Part shown: one piece after another, positions 34,750-44,880 of the stretch
Position numbering within the stretch: the stretch's first letter is position 1
How the letters are laid out: each line of letters begins with the position of its first letter
From: Treponema peruense
GTDB taxonomy: Bacteria > Spirochaetota > Spirochaetia > Treponematales > Treponemataceae
Assembly (NCBI RefSeq): GCF_016117655.1
Contig: NZ_CP064936.1
Location: 2,170,001-2,234,000 of the forward strand
Direction: 5' to 3'
Length of the DNA: 64,000 nucleotides
The notes under the pieces: generated by a model
The model's input: only the letters and a program-made list of their open reading frames with translations
What the model was told of the DNA's origin: nothing
The model's database searches: none
Program-made: the position numbers and the translations under genes

Positions 34750-35358
34750 TTAGAATTTTACAGCAGATTTTTTTATGTATTTTTTTATATCGTTGTTCTG
34801 ATCAGACCAGATAATTCTGTTTGTTTCCAAATCAATCAACTGCATATCAACCTGATATGTTCTTACCTGCTGTCTTCCGTCAGTATCTACAATTGTCGTA
34901 ACAGTGCCCTGGAGCATAAAATCTGCGGCAATTTCGTTTCCGATTGATTTTGCAGTTTCATAAGCATTTTCTGCCTGATCATATTTTTCTGCACGGAGCT
35001 CTTCTCTCTGATTTGCATCTGCAACAAATTCCAAAGTTCCGTCATTAATAATTACATTCTGAAATCTTTTTGAAAGAATTGAAGTGTCAATGTGTTCAAC
35101 GCTCTTGTTTTTGATAGTTCCAATAATTACAACAGGAGTTCTGCCTTTTGCGCTCTTAAAATTTGCAACGCGTTTTGATTTTATGCACGAATCAATCAAA
35201 GTTGTACAAACCTGATTAACATCGTTGTCGTTCCAATATCCGCTCAAATCTTTTACGCTTTCTTCTGCTCCATATCTTGTTACAGAAGTCGATCCGCAAG
35301 AAAAGAAAAACAACGAAGAAACAACCAATAAATTTGCCAATACTACTTTTATTTTCAT
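34750..35358 (-). CDS. LpoB-like penicillin-binding-protein activator lipoprotein
   Basis: The 202-residue lipoprotein has lipobox LFFFSC (Cys ~21). The family core follows: DLSGYWNDNDVNQVCTTLID, then RTPVVIIGTIKNKSVEHID, the FQNVIINDGTLEFVADANQ segment, GNEIAADFMLQGTVTTIVD and VDMQLIDLETNRIIWSD. This is the COG3417/LpoB pattern. In enterobacteria LpoB reaches from the outer membrane to activate PBP1b; in spirochaetes this role is inferred. It lies between LPP20-like and COG3014-like genes. Confidence 0.82.
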   Translation of the reverse strand: MKIKVVLANLLVVSSLFFFSCGSTSVTRYGAEESVKDLSGYWNDNDVNQVCTTLIDSCIKSKRVANFKSAKGRTPVVIIGTIKNKSVEHIDTSILSKRFQNVIINDGTLEFVADANQREELRAEKYDQAENAYETAKSIGNEIAADFMLQGTVTTIVDTDGRQQVRTYQVDMQLIDLETNRIIWSDQNNDIKKYIKKSAVKF

Positions 35359-35380
35359 AAATTACCTCTCAATAATAAAT

Positions 35381-36874
35381 CTATTTTATACAAGAAGAAA
35401 CAACCAATGAAGGCCTTCCTTCTTTTACTTCCGTTTCAAACGGTTTTTCGACTATACTTCCGTCAGAAAAGCGATAAATCACCTTTCCCTTGTACAAACC
35501 AGCAGAAACAGTAAAACCTGCGGCATTTACGGTTTCTGGAAAAAATTCTCCCTGCCGAATATCAGCAGTTTCGGTCAAATCAATAGCTGAAAGTCCTGCT
35601 GCTGTTGAAGAACAAAGCGCGTCAAAAGCTACCGAAGACAAAGTATAAGCAATACTTCTTCCAGAAAGCAATTTTAAGCCTTCATAACTGGCGTTTATAC
35701 TTGCAATTCCTGCCACAATTCCACTGACTTTTTTTGTAATACTGCGGTTCATACTTGCAACATATTCTTTTCTAGCTCTAAGTTTAACAGATTTTTCCAA
35801 ATTTGCATTAAAATTTTCTATTATAACGGCTCTTTTGGTTCCCACATTATTCAGTACAACATCAACTCCGCTTACAGTAGATTTTCCTGCATAAAACGGA
35901 TAGACAAATTTAAACTGAACTGGAAGACGACGATAAGAAGAATTTCCTGTCGGAACATAAAAATATGTAGATTTTGAAGGAAAATAAACTTCTTTTGCAG
36001 TCTGCGTTCCAATAAGACCTGCAAGAGCAAGAACGTTAACACGGCCTTTACCAGAAGGAATTGCAGAATCAACAGAATCAAAATCTTTTACAAGCGACTT
36101 TAAGACAATAGAATCAGAATCAATCTGGCTTTTATCGCCATCGGCCTGTCTTAAAATTAAACTTAAGTATCTGGCAAGAGATGATTCTTTATAAACGTCT
36201 TTTTCGGTTGGCTTTTTAGGCAAATCGGCCGTAAAAACAGAAGAGTCAATATTGTAAGCGTTCAGAGATTTTGCGTCCTTATCAAGCTTTTCGCGGGCAG
36301 AAGGATCCAGACCGTTTTTTACCAAAACTTCACCATAAAGACGTCTGTATTCAGGAAGTTTTACGGTAGAAAGCTTTGTGAGCTGATTTACAGCATTATT
36401 TAAATCTCCCTGCAAATAATAACAAAGGGAATTCATCGTATTTACAAGAAGATACTCGTAAACATTGCCCGTATATTCTTTTATATTTTCGTTGACAATC
36501 GCTTTTCCAATTGATTTCGTAATGCTTTTTGTAAGCGCATCAAACATCTGCGCGTCGGTCTTTTCAAAAACAGTTGAAGCCTGAGCATATTCGCCAGTAA
36601 TAAAATAAAGCATGGCAAGGTCAAGATTGTCTCTTATATCTGCTTTTTTTTTCGTTTTGTACAGCATCATTCCAAGACAAGTAGAATAATTTCGCTGATT
36701 GTAGGCTTTTTTATACTCTTCTTCGTTGTATTTAATCGGCTTTATTTTTTTAGAATTTTGTTTTTTTTCAGTCGAAGCAATATTCTCTGATTCTGAATTT
36801 TCAATTTTTGAGGAAGAACATGAAACAAAAAAACATGCCAACAGAAGTATAAAAACTTTGATAATTTTTTTCAT
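35381..36874 (-). CDS. COG3014-like TPR lipoprotein
   Basis: This 497-residue lipoprotein starts at ATG 36874 (lipobox VSCSS, Cys ~18); the frame is open to 36904. The N-terminal half is helical with tetratricopeptide-like units (YNQRNYSTCLGMMLYKTK, LDLAMLYFITGEYAQASTVF). The second half has a mixed region with LARYLSLILRQADGD, NVLALAGLIGTQTAKEVYFP and a beta-rich end. COG3014 genes are regularly found beside LpoB genes, and this is the same pairing. A role in outer-membrane-linked control of cell-wall synthesis is plausible. Confidence 0.72.
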   Translation of the reverse strand: MKKIIKVFILLLACFFVSCSSSKIENSESENIASTEKKQNSKKIKPIKYNEEEYKKAYNQRNYSTCLGMMLYKTKKKADIRDNLDLAMLYFITGEYAQASTVFEKTDAQMFDALTKSITKSIGKAIVNENIKEYTGNVYEYLLVNTMNSLCYYLQGDLNNAVNQLTKLSTVKLPEYRRLYGEVLVKNGLDPSAREKLDKDAKSLNAYNIDSSVFTADLPKKPTEKDVYKESSLARYLSLILRQADGDKSQIDSDSIVLKSLVKDFDSVDSAIPSGKGRVNVLALAGLIGTQTAKEVYFPSKSTYFYVPTGNSSYRRLPVQFKFVYPFYAGKSTVSGVDVVLNNVGTKRAVIIENFNANLEKSVKLRARKEYVASMNRSITKKVSGIVAGIASINASYEGLKLLSGRSIAYTLSSVAFDALCSSTAAGLSAIDLTETADIRQGEFFPETVNAAGFTVSAGLYKGKVIYRFSDGSIVEKPFETEVKEGRPSLVVSSCIK

Positions 36875-36900
36875 TCTAAACTCACAATCATGAATAATTT

Positions 36901-37074
36901 TCAAAACTTTTTTAATTCCTCAGATCCATTATAAAGTATGATAGATATAAAATCAACCACTTCATCAATAACATTGTCTGGAGTACTTGCTCCTGCCGTA
37001 AGCCCGACTTTTTGAAGAGAAAAAAATTCTTCAGGAATTTCATCTGCTTTTTCAAATTTTTGCAACCGCCCCAA
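36901..37074 (-). pseudogene. ispH: ispH 3' fragment
   Basis: A 57-codon frame ending at TGA 36901 encodes the C-terminus of IspH (hydroxymethylbutenyl diphosphate reductase), with FEKADEIPEEFFSLQKVGLT and AGASTPDNVIDEVV. The motif GLTAGASTPD is characteristic, and the rest of the protein with the iron-sulphur Cys residues is gone; a TGA closes the frame at 37075. It is a relic between two divergently oriented gene blocks. A complete ispH must exist elsewhere if the organism uses the MEP pathway. Confidence 0.75.
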
Positions 37075-37080
37075 TCATGT

Positions 37081-37109
37081 TGAAAATCTTCTTTAATAAG
37101 AGTAGAATT
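37081..37109 (+). promoter_or_regulatory. Promoter of murE (leaderless)
   Basis: TTGAAA (37081-37086), 17 bp, TAGAAT (37104-37109), then the murE ATG at 37115 after only 5 bp. No ribosome site is present. Confidence 0.7.
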
Positions 37110-37114
37110 ACGGC

Positions 37115-38845
37115 ATGAAAAAAACATTGGCCCAGATTTTACCCTCGTTCACACACACACTGGTCGCGGAAGACGGAATCACTTTCGCAAACGAACAGAC
37201 AGTTTCTGCCGCGAAGGCAGTTCAGATAGAAAATCTTGCATTTGACAGCAGAAAAGTAACACAGAATTCAGTTTTTTTTGCACTTCCCGGAACACACACG
37301 ACAGGAAACAAATTCATACCGCAGGCAATAGAAAACGGTGCGGTGGCAATTGTATTTCAGGACACTTTCTCGGAAGAAGAAAAAGAGCAGATTGCACTTG
37401 CAGTTTCAAAAGCAAAAGCAAAAGCAAAGCCTGTATTCATAAAAGTTGAATCTGCACGTTTTGCAATGTCACCGGCATCGGCATGTTTCTATGATAATCC
37501 GTCAGAAAAACTTGTCATCTACGGAGTAACAGGCACTGAAGGAAAATCTTCAACAGTTTCATTTATATGGCAGCTTCTTCGCCTGTGCGGAATAAAAGCC
37601 GGCTTCATTTCTACAGTCCAGTATTCTTTGGGAGAAGATGCCGTAAACAACCCGGAACACCAGACTACGCCGGAAGCACCCATCGTCCAGCGGGAACTTT
37701 ATGAGATGCTTCAGAACGGCTGCACCCACGCGGTAGTTGAATCTTCATCACATGGACTCAGCAAACGCACAAACCGTCTTGGGGACGTTCACTTTGACTG
37801 CGCAGTTTTTATGAACGTAACCCTTGAACACCTTGAATTCCACGGAACATATGAACAGTACAGAAGCGACAAGGCAAACCTGTTCCGCGCACTGGACACT
37901 TTTGACCACAACAAAATGATTGCAGGCAAAAGCGTTCAGGTTCCGTCCTTCGGAATTGTGAATCTCGAAGATCCTGCAGCACAATACTTTGCATCCTGCA
38001 CAAAAAAGAAAATCACGGGCTTTACTACAGAAGGTAAAGCTGGAAAACAGGCCGCAGAAGAACTCGAAGCAAAGCCCCTTCCGCATATACCCGACGACAT
38101 GCCGTACATTTCTGCAAGAAACATTGCAGCCGCAAGATTCGGCCTCACATTCAGCATACACCGCTACGAAGACCACGACTCGCTTAAAGACGGCAACAGG
38201 GTAATTCACGTAAAAGCACCTGTTCCGGGAGCATTCAACGCATACAACATAATGGCAGCCCTTCTTGCAGTACACGGAACTACAGGAAAACCGCTCGAAG
38301 AACTGGCACCCCTTGTAGCATCGCTCGAAAGTATAAAAGGAAGAATGACTGTTATTGATGAAGGACAGCCTTTTGAAGTAATAGTCGACTACGCACACAC
38401 ACCGTCTTCTTTTGAAACAATATTCCCGCCTTTAAGAAAACGCTGTTCCGGAAAAATGCTCTGCGTCTTTGGTTCAGGCGGTGAACGCGACGTAAAAAAA
38501 CGGCCGCTTCAGGGTGAAATTGCGGCAAAATTCTGTGACACAATAATACTCACCGACGAAGATCCGCGCGGCGAAGACAGAGTCGCCCTTCTTGAACAGA
38601 TTGCCGCCGGGGCTGAAAAATACGGAAAGCAGAAAGAAAAAGATTTGTTTATTGTTCCTGACAGACCAAAAGCAATAAGATTCGCATTCAGCAAAGCGGG
38701 CAAAAATGACATTGTGCTTCTTTTGGGAAAGTCACACGAAAATTCAATAATTTACAAAGATCACGTTATGGAATACGACGAAATTTCTGAGGCAAAAAAA
38801 GCGCTTGCAGAAATTGGATTCAATAGTAGCGGAGAAACAAAATGA
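37115..38845 (+). CDS. murE: UDP-N-acetylmuramoyl tripeptide ligase MurE
   Basis: The 576-residue Mur ligase adds the third, dibasic amino acid to UDP-MurNAc-L-Ala-D-Glu. It shows IENLAFDSRKVTQNSVFFAL (UDP binding), the ATP loop VTGTEGKSSTVSFIW (~140), FMNVTLEHLEFHGTYEQYRSD, and a C-terminal domain with FGSGGERDVKKRPLQGEIA and TDEDPRGEDRV. The family discriminator for diaminopimelate is DNPR; here it reads DEDPR. Treponemal peptidoglycan is known to contain ornithine, so ornithine is a likely substrate. The stop overlaps the ddl start (ATGA). Confidence 0.93.
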   Translation: MKKTLAQILPSFTHTLVAEDGITFANEQTVSAAKAVQIENLAFDSRKVTQNSVFFALPGTHTTGNKFIPQAIENGAVAIVFQDTFSEEEKEQIALAVSKAKAKAKPVFIKVESARFAMSPASACFYDNPSEKLVIYGVTGTEGKSSTVSFIWQLLRLCGIKAGFISTVQYSLGEDAVNNPEHQTTPEAPIVQRELYEMLQNGCTHAVVESSSHGLSKRTNRLGDVHFDCAVFMNVTLEHLEFHGTYEQYRSDKANLFRALDTFDHNKMIAGKSVQVPSFGIVNLEDPAAQYFASCTKKKITGFTTEGKAGKQAAEELEAKPLPHIPDDMPYISARNIAAARFGLTFSIHRYEDHDSLKDGNRVIHVKAPVPGAFNAYNIMAALLAVHGTTGKPLEELAPLVASLESIKGRMTVIDEGQPFEVIVDYAHTPSSFETIFPPLRKRCSGKMLCVFGSGGERDVKKRPLQGEIAAKFCDTIILTDEDPRGEDRVALLEQIAAGAEKYGKQKEKDLFIVPDRPKAIRFAFSKAGKNDIVLLLGKSHENSIIYKDHVMEYDEISEAKKALAEIGFNSSGETK

Positions 38846-39972
38846 ATGTAGTATTATTTTACGGCGGAAAATCCGGTGAACACGAAATTTCCCTTATTTC
38901 ATGTGCAGCAGTAGCAAAGGAAATTTCTTCCGAACATAAAGTAAGCCTTATTTCGGTATCAAAAAGCGGAAAATGGTATCTTGAAGAAGATTCCGTACTC
39001 GAAGACCTCCGCAGCGGCAAAACATCTGCCCTTGAAGTACACGAAAAAGAAGAAAATGCAGTATCTGTATTCCCCGGAAACGGAAAAGACAAATCACTTT
39101 TTGCAAAAGGTGCATTTATTCCGTGTGACGCGGCTTTTCCTGTAATGCACGGAACATTCAGCGAAGACGGAACAATACAGGGCCTTTTTGAAATGTGCGG
39201 GATTCCGTTTGTAGGAAGCGGCGTTCTTGCTTCTGCTGTATCAATGGACAAGGAAACTGCAAAAATTCTCTGTTCCGCAGCAGGAATTCCTGTCGTGCCG
39301 TATGTCTGTCTGAGACGCGGTGTTGTCAACGACAGCCGTGCTTTCGACAAAGCCATAGAAGAAGCAATACAGAAACTGGGACTGCCCATTTTTGTAAAAC
39401 CGTGCGCCGCGGGTTCCAGTGACGGTGCTTCACTTGCGCAGAATGATCGCGAACTTTTCGCTGCAATCGGTGAAGCATTTTCGTGGGACAACAAAATTCT
39501 TCTTGAAAAGGCAATAAATGCACGCGAAGTGGAATGTTCGGTAACAGGAAATTCGGTTACAGAAGACTACTTGGTAAGCGAAACGCTGCTCAAGGCATAC
39601 GGCCCTGGCGAAATTGTTCCCCGCCATGAATTTTATGACTACGACGCAAAATACACCGACCCAAACGGAGCCGACCTTAAGATTCCTGCCCTTCTTCCGG
39701 AAGAAAAACTTTGTGAAATACGCACTCTGGCAAAAAAAGCATACGCGGCTCTAAACGAGTCTGGTCTTTCCAGAGTTGACTTTTTTATAGACAAAGAGAA
39801 CGGTTCACTTTACCTGAATGAAGTAAATACACTCCCTGGCTTTACCGGAATAAGCATGTTCCCCAAGATGTGCGCTTCAGAAGGACTTGATTTTACAAAC
39901 CTCATTGATCTTCTTCTTAAAGAAGCCGTTACTGAATTTGCACAGAAAAACGTGCTCCGCACAAGCCGCTGA
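38842..39972 (+). CDS. ddl: D-alanine--D-alanine ligase
   Basis: The 376-residue ATP-grasp enzyme joins two D-Ala for the stem peptide. Motifs: FYGGKSGEHEISLISCAAVA (N-terminus), PVMHGTFSEDGTIQGLFEM (~100), the KPCAAGSSDGASL loop, EVECSVTGNS, and SRVDFFIDKENGSLYLNEVN then TLPGFTGISMFP (Mg2+ and ATP binding). The dipeptide selection residue context is typical of Ddl rather than D-Ala-D-Lac ligases, but this was judged by eye. It lies between murE and murD. Confidence 0.94.
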   Translation: MNVVLFYGGKSGEHEISLISCAAVAKEISSEHKVSLISVSKSGKWYLEEDSVLEDLRSGKTSALEVHEKEENAVSVFPGNGKDKSLFAKGAFIPCDAAFPVMHGTFSEDGTIQGLFEMCGIPFVGSGVLASAVSMDKETAKILCSAAGIPVVPYVCLRRGVVNDSRAFDKAIEEAIQKLGLPIFVKPCAAGSSDGASLAQNDRELFAAIGEAFSWDNKILLEKAINAREVECSVTGNSVTEDYLVSETLLKAYGPGEIVPRHEFYDYDAKYTDPNGADLKIPALLPEEKLCEIRTLAKKAYAALNESGLSRVDFFIDKENGSLYLNEVNTLPGFTGISMFPKMCASEGLDFTNLIDLLLKEAVTEFAQKNVLRTSR

Positions 39973-39985
39973 CAGGAGGAACAGA

Positions 39986-41578
39986 ATGGAAGCTCATGTT
40001 TACCCGAAAGGATGTGTTTTTGAAATACTTGAAGACATAAAAAACAAGCGCGTTACCGTAATGGGACTTGGTCTTAACGGTGGCGGAGAAGCCTGCGTAA
40101 AATTCTTTCTCAAGCACGGTGCATACGTAATTGCAACCGACATGAAAACAAAGGAACAGCTTGCCCCGACAATCCAGTCCATTTCAGGTGACAAAACCTT
40201 TGACCACTCAAGGCTCACTTACGTTCTTGGCGGACACAGAATTGAAGACTTTACAGGGGCAGACTGCGTAATCAAAAATCCGGGAATACGCATTGAAGGA
40301 AACAAATTTCTTGCGGCCGCAAAAGCAATAGAAACAGACATAAGCATTTTTCTTCATTTTACAAAAGCACCGATAATTGCAGTAACCGGCAGCAAGGGAA
40401 AATCAAGCACGGTAAGCGCAATAGAATACGGACTCAACGCGTCGGGATTCAAAGCGTTTCTTGGCGGAAACATAACTGTAAGCCCGCTCACGTTCCTTGA
40501 CCAGACAGACGGAACAACACCCGTAGTTCTGGAACTTTCAAGCTGGCAGCTGGCCGACTTGAGGGGACGCGGCGCACTCAAACCAAAAATCGCTGTAATA
40601 ACAAAAATTGTTCCCGACCACCAGAACTGGTACCACGACATGGACAGTTACGTCAACGACAAAAAACTCATTTTTGCAGACCAGGACGAAAAATGCTTTA
40701 CAATACTTGATGCAGACAGCGACGGATACCTTACCGAAACTGCAAATCCAAAGCCTGAATGCAAATGCTGGGGAGACCTGTTTGCCTCTGAAACAAAAGG
40801 ACAGGTTTTGCGCTACAGCACTAAACAGCTTAAAAAAGGAATGTACGGCGTTTTTCAGAAAAAAGATGATTCCGGTAATTTCTGCGGAATTCTTTCGCTT
40901 CCTTTTGAACTCAGAAACCGCCACGCACAGACACACGGTCTTGAAACAGAATGCATAATGAAAAAACTTCTTGTTCCCGGGGACCACATGAGACTCAACG
41001 TGCTGAATGCATCCCTTGTATTCTACCTCATGGGCATTGTTCCGCAGCAGATACAGACAGTAATGGGTGCATGGAAGGGAATACCGCACAGACTTGAACT
41101 GTTCCACGAGTGGCCTGTTACAGAAAAACATAAGGTAATATTCTACAACGACAGTTGTGCTACTGTTCCTGAAGCAGCCGCGGCGGCATCTCAGTCTTTT
41201 TCAAAAAGAGTTGTAATCATCTGCGGCGGAACAGACAAACAGCTGGACTTTACCCCGCTTGCAGGTACCCTTAACTGTGAATGCGGAACAAAATTCAGGC
41301 CGCTCGCTGTCTACCTTCTTTCAGGGACAGGAACAGACAAACTTACACCTATGCTTGATGCAAAAAAAGTTCCCTACGAAGGACCGTTTGACTCCCTTGA
41401 AGTCCTGCTCAATGTTCTCAGGACAGACATTCTTTCAAAAAGGAGCATCTTTACTGAAAATGACACAAAAAATGTTACCGTAGTTTTTTCACCTGGAGCA
41501 ACTTCATTCGGAATGTTCACAAACGAATTTGACCGCGGCAACAAGTTCAAAAAAATTGCAGCCGAAATATTCAAATAG
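39986..41578 (+). CDS. murD: UDP-N-acetylmuramoylalanine--D-glutamate ligase MurD
   Basis: The start is ATG 39986, directly after ribosome site AGGAGG; the frame is open earlier but would overlap ddl. The 530-residue Mur ligase adds D-Glu. It has VTVMGLGLNGGGEACVKFF at the N-terminus, ATP loop AVTGSKGKSSTVSAIEYGLN (~135), ELSSWQLADLRG, KIVPDHQNWYHDMDSYVNDK, and the C-terminal YNDSCATVPEAAAAA and IICGGTDKQLD elements. It is longer than enterobacterial MurD (about 440). It closes the murE-ddl-murD unit, followed by a terminator. Confidence 0.93.
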   Translation: MEAHVYPKGCVFEILEDIKNKRVTVMGLGLNGGGEACVKFFLKHGAYVIATDMKTKEQLAPTIQSISGDKTFDHSRLTYVLGGHRIEDFTGADCVIKNPGIRIEGNKFLAAAKAIETDISIFLHFTKAPIIAVTGSKGKSSTVSAIEYGLNASGFKAFLGGNITVSPLTFLDQTDGTTPVVLELSSWQLADLRGRGALKPKIAVITKIVPDHQNWYHDMDSYVNDKKLIFADQDEKCFTILDADSDGYLTETANPKPECKCWGDLFASETKGQVLRYSTKQLKKGMYGVFQKKDDSGNFCGILSLPFELRNRHAQTHGLETECIMKKLLVPGDHMRLNVLNASLVFYLMGIVPQQIQTVMGAWKGIPHRLELFHEWPVTEKHKVIFYNDSCATVPEAAAAASQSFSKRVVIICGGTDKQLDFTPLAGTLNCECGTKFRPLAVYLLSGTGTDKLTPMLDAKKVPYEGPFDSLEVLLNVLRTDILSKRSIFTENDTKNVTVVFSPGATSFGMFTNEFDRGNKFKKIAAEIFK

Positions 41579-41587
41579 GGAAATAAA

Positions 41588-41624
41588 AAAGACTGCCTGT
41601 ATCTTTACAGACAGTCTTTTTTAT
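41588..41624 (+). terminator. Terminator of murE-ddl-murD
   Basis: AAGACTGCCTGTA pairs with TACAGACAGTCTT and is followed by TTTTTTATTT. Confidence 0.85.
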
Positions 41625-41658
41625 TTCAAGAACGGTGGAGGTACCACCGCTCTTGAAA
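41624..41658. repeat. Palindromic repeat unit, copy A
   Basis: CAAGAACGGTGG-AGGTA-CCACCGCTCTTG is a near-perfect palindrome flanked by TTT/AAA. A near-identical copy lies at 41765-41799. Confidence 0.75.
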
Positions 41659-41689
41659 ACTACAGTTGTTGCACAACTGTCTTATTTAC

Positions 41690-41735
41690 GTGTGCGCTTA
41701 CGCGCACTAATTGAACTCAATCGCAAGTTGATACT
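41690..41735 (+). repeat. Dispersed intergenic repeat, copy 2
   Basis: GTGTGCGCTTACGCGCAC forms a hairpin, and the following 23 bp (41709-41731) are identical to 10796-10818. It lies between the two palindromic units A and B. Confidence 0.6.
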
Positions 41736-41764
41736 TGCTCAATCGTTCAATTTTAAGGAACGTA

Positions 41765-41799
41765 TTTCAAGGACGGTGGAGGTACCACCGTTCTTGAAA
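41765..41799. repeat. Palindromic repeat unit, copy B
   Basis: CAAGGACGGTGG-AGGTA-CCACCGTTCTTG is the second copy of the palindrome at 41624-41658, offset by 141 bp in the same orientation. It ends 3 bp before the purA stop and could end purA transcription, although no T-run follows. Confidence 0.75.
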
Positions 41800-41802
41800 A
41801 CT

Positions 41803-43056
<1,254 letters not shown>

Positions 43057-43100
43057 TCAGCGCCGCAAAACGCAAAAAGTTAGTAAGTTAAAGCAGCCTG

Positions 43101-44609
43101 TCAGCTGTGTATGGACGTATTCTTGACAGTAACATCGTGGGCACTGCCTTCATCAATAGTAACCTGGGAAACAAGCGTAAGTTTTGCCTTCTGCTGGAGT
43201 TCAGGAATAGAAAGTGCACCGCAGTTACACATTGTATGAACAACCTTGCTTACAGTCATTGCCACATTGTCATGCAGACGTCCGGCATACGGAACATAGG
43301 AGTCAACGCCTTCTTCGAAGGAAAGACCGGATTTTCCGCCCAAATCGTAGCGCTGCCAGTTGCGGGCACGGTTGGAACCTTCACCCCAGTATTCCTTAAC
43401 ATAGTTTCCGTTTATGATAAGCTTGTTTGTAGGAGACTCGTCAAAGCGTGCAAAATAGCGTCCGAGCATAACAAAGTCGGCACCCATGGCAAGAGCCAGA
43501 GTAATATGGTAGTCATGTACAATTCCGCCGTCAGAACAGATTGGAACATAAATACCTGTCTTTGCATAATATTCGTCGCGGGCCTTTGCAACTTCGATTG
43601 TGGCAGTAGCCTGTCCGCGTCCGATACCTTTCTGCTCGCGTGTAATACAGATTGAACCGCCGCCGATTCCGATCTTTACAAAGTCTGCACCGTTTTCGGC
43701 AAGGAACATAAAGCCTTCCCTGTCTACAACGTTTCCGGCACCAACCTTTACATTCTTTCCGAACTTTTCATGAATGTCCTTAAGGGCGCGTGCCTGCCAT
43801 TCAGAATAGCCTTCTGAAGAATCAAGACAAAGAATATCTACGCCTGCATCAAGAAGTGCAGGAACTCTTTTCATATAGTCGCGTGTGTTTATTCCGGCAC
43901 CGACAATATAGCGGTGATTGCTGTCAAGAAGTTCAAGCGGGTGTGTCTCGTGGCTGTCAAAATCCTTTCTGAATACAAGAGAAACAAGGTGATTGTTGGA
44001 ATCAATGACAGGAAGCTGGTTTACTTTGTGTGTCCAGATAAGGTCGTTGGCATCACTCAAAGAAATTCCGTCTTTTCCGGTAATAAGGTCTTTGAAAGGT
44101 GTCATGTAGTCGCTTACCTTTGAATTTGCCGGAACATGATCAATTCTGAAGTCGCGCTCAGTGATAATTCCTTCGAGTTTTCCCCTTGCTGAACCATCAT
44201 CGGTAACGGCAATTGTACTGTGTCCTGTCTTTTTTATAAGCTCAACCACTTCTTCCAGAGTCTGGTCGGGGCGGATGTTTGAGTCAGATGTAACGAATCC
44301 GGCTTTGTATGACTTTACACGGGCAACCATGGCAGCCTGGTCTTCAATTGTCTGTGAACCGTAAATAAAACTGATTCCGCCTTCTTTTGCAAGTGCTATA
44401 GCAAGCTTGTCGTCGGAAACAGACTGCATGACGGCACTGACCATCGGAATGTTCATGGAAAGAGCAGGTTCTTCGCCGGCCTTTTTGTTGTAGCTTACAA
44501 CAGGTGTCCTTAAAGTAACATGCTCCGGAATACAGTCCGCGGAAGTGTATCCAGGAATAAGCAGATACTCACCGAATGTGTGTGACGGTTCTTCGTAAAA
44601 AAATGCCAT
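43101..44609 (-). CDS. guaB: IMP dehydrogenase
   Basis: The 502-residue enzyme oxidises IMP to XMP with NAD+. The TIM barrel starts with [17 protein letters not shown] and [20 protein letters not shown]. Two CBS domains are inserted at ~105-220. The catalytic loop is [20 protein letters not shown] with the active-site Cys, and the flap has [14 protein letters not shown]. The usual GPGSICTTR of bacterial IMPDH reads GGGSICITR here, a class seen in longer IMPDH variants. Ribosome site GAGGG precedes ATG 44609. Confidence 0.93.
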   Translation of the reverse strand: MAFFYEEPSHTFGEYLLIPGYTSADCIPEHVTLRTPVVSYNKKAGEEPALSMNIPMVSAVMQSVSDDKLAIALAKEGGISFIYGSQTIEDQAAMVARVKSYKAGFVTSDSNIRPDQTLEEVVELIKKTGHSTIAVTDDGSARGKLEGIITERDFRIDHVPANSKVSDYMTPFKDLITGKDGISLSDANDLIWTHKVNQLPVIDSNNHLVSLVFRKDFDSHETHPLELLDSNHRYIVGAGINTRDYMKRVPALLDAGVDILCLDSSEGYSEWQARALKDIHEKFGKNVKVGAGNVVDREGFMFLAENGADFVKIGIGGGSICITREQKGIGRGQATATIEVAKARDEYYAKTGIYVPICSDGGIVHDYHITLALAMGADFVMLGRYFARFDESPTNKLIINGNYVKEYWGEGSNRARNWQRYDLGGKSGLSFEEGVDSYVPYAGRLHDNVAMTVSKVVHTMCNCGALSIPELQQKAKLTLVSQVTIDEGSAHDVTVKNTSIHS

Positions 44610-44726
44610 ATTGCCCTCGTTAATAAAAATTTCATTTTATTATACCGAAAACAACTTTCTCTGACAATAACAGAAGCTTTTCCCAGCCTTTTTCAAATAA
44701 AAACCGCCAAAATCAGACCTGTTTAA

Positions 44727-44755
44727 TTGACAAAGATTTTATTCTGATGTATTCT
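44727..44755 (+). promoter_or_regulatory. Promoter of tRNA-Lys
   Basis: TTGACA (44727-44732), 17 bp and TATTCT (44750-44755) lie 12 bp before the tRNA 5' end. Confidence 0.75.
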
Positions 44756-44767
44756 CTATGAACATTA

Positions 44768-44840
44768 GGGCGATTAGCTCAGCTGGTAGAGCAACAGACT
44801 CTTAATCTGTGGGTCGGGAGTTCGATCCTCCCATCGCTCA
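44768..44840 (+). tRNA. tRNA-Lys (anticodon CUU)
   Basis: Full cloverleaf: acceptor GGGCGAT/ATCGCTC, D-arm GCTCAGCTGGTAGAGC, anticodon arm ACAGA-CTCTTAA-TCTGT, T-arm with GTTCGATCC. The discriminator is A and no CCA is encoded. It has its own promoter and terminator. Confidence 0.95.
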
Positions 44841-44844
44841 AAAA

Positions 44845-44880
44845 AAAAGAACTCAAGCCTTGCTTGAGTTCTTTTTTTAT
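44845..44880 (+). terminator. Terminator of tRNA-Lys
   Basis: AAAGAACTCAAG-CCTTG-CTTGAGTTCTTT is a perfect 12-bp stem followed by a T-run. Read the other way it may also end the acyl-CoA synthetase transcript. Confidence 0.85.

Noticed and set aside
36912-37127. Minus-strand ORF of 71 codons
   Set aside because: It is out of frame with the ispH fragment, whose protein homology is clear; the ORF has no recognisable sequence.
40538-41131. Long minus-strand ORF opposite murD
   Set aside because: Shadow frame; murD is fully supported on the other strand.
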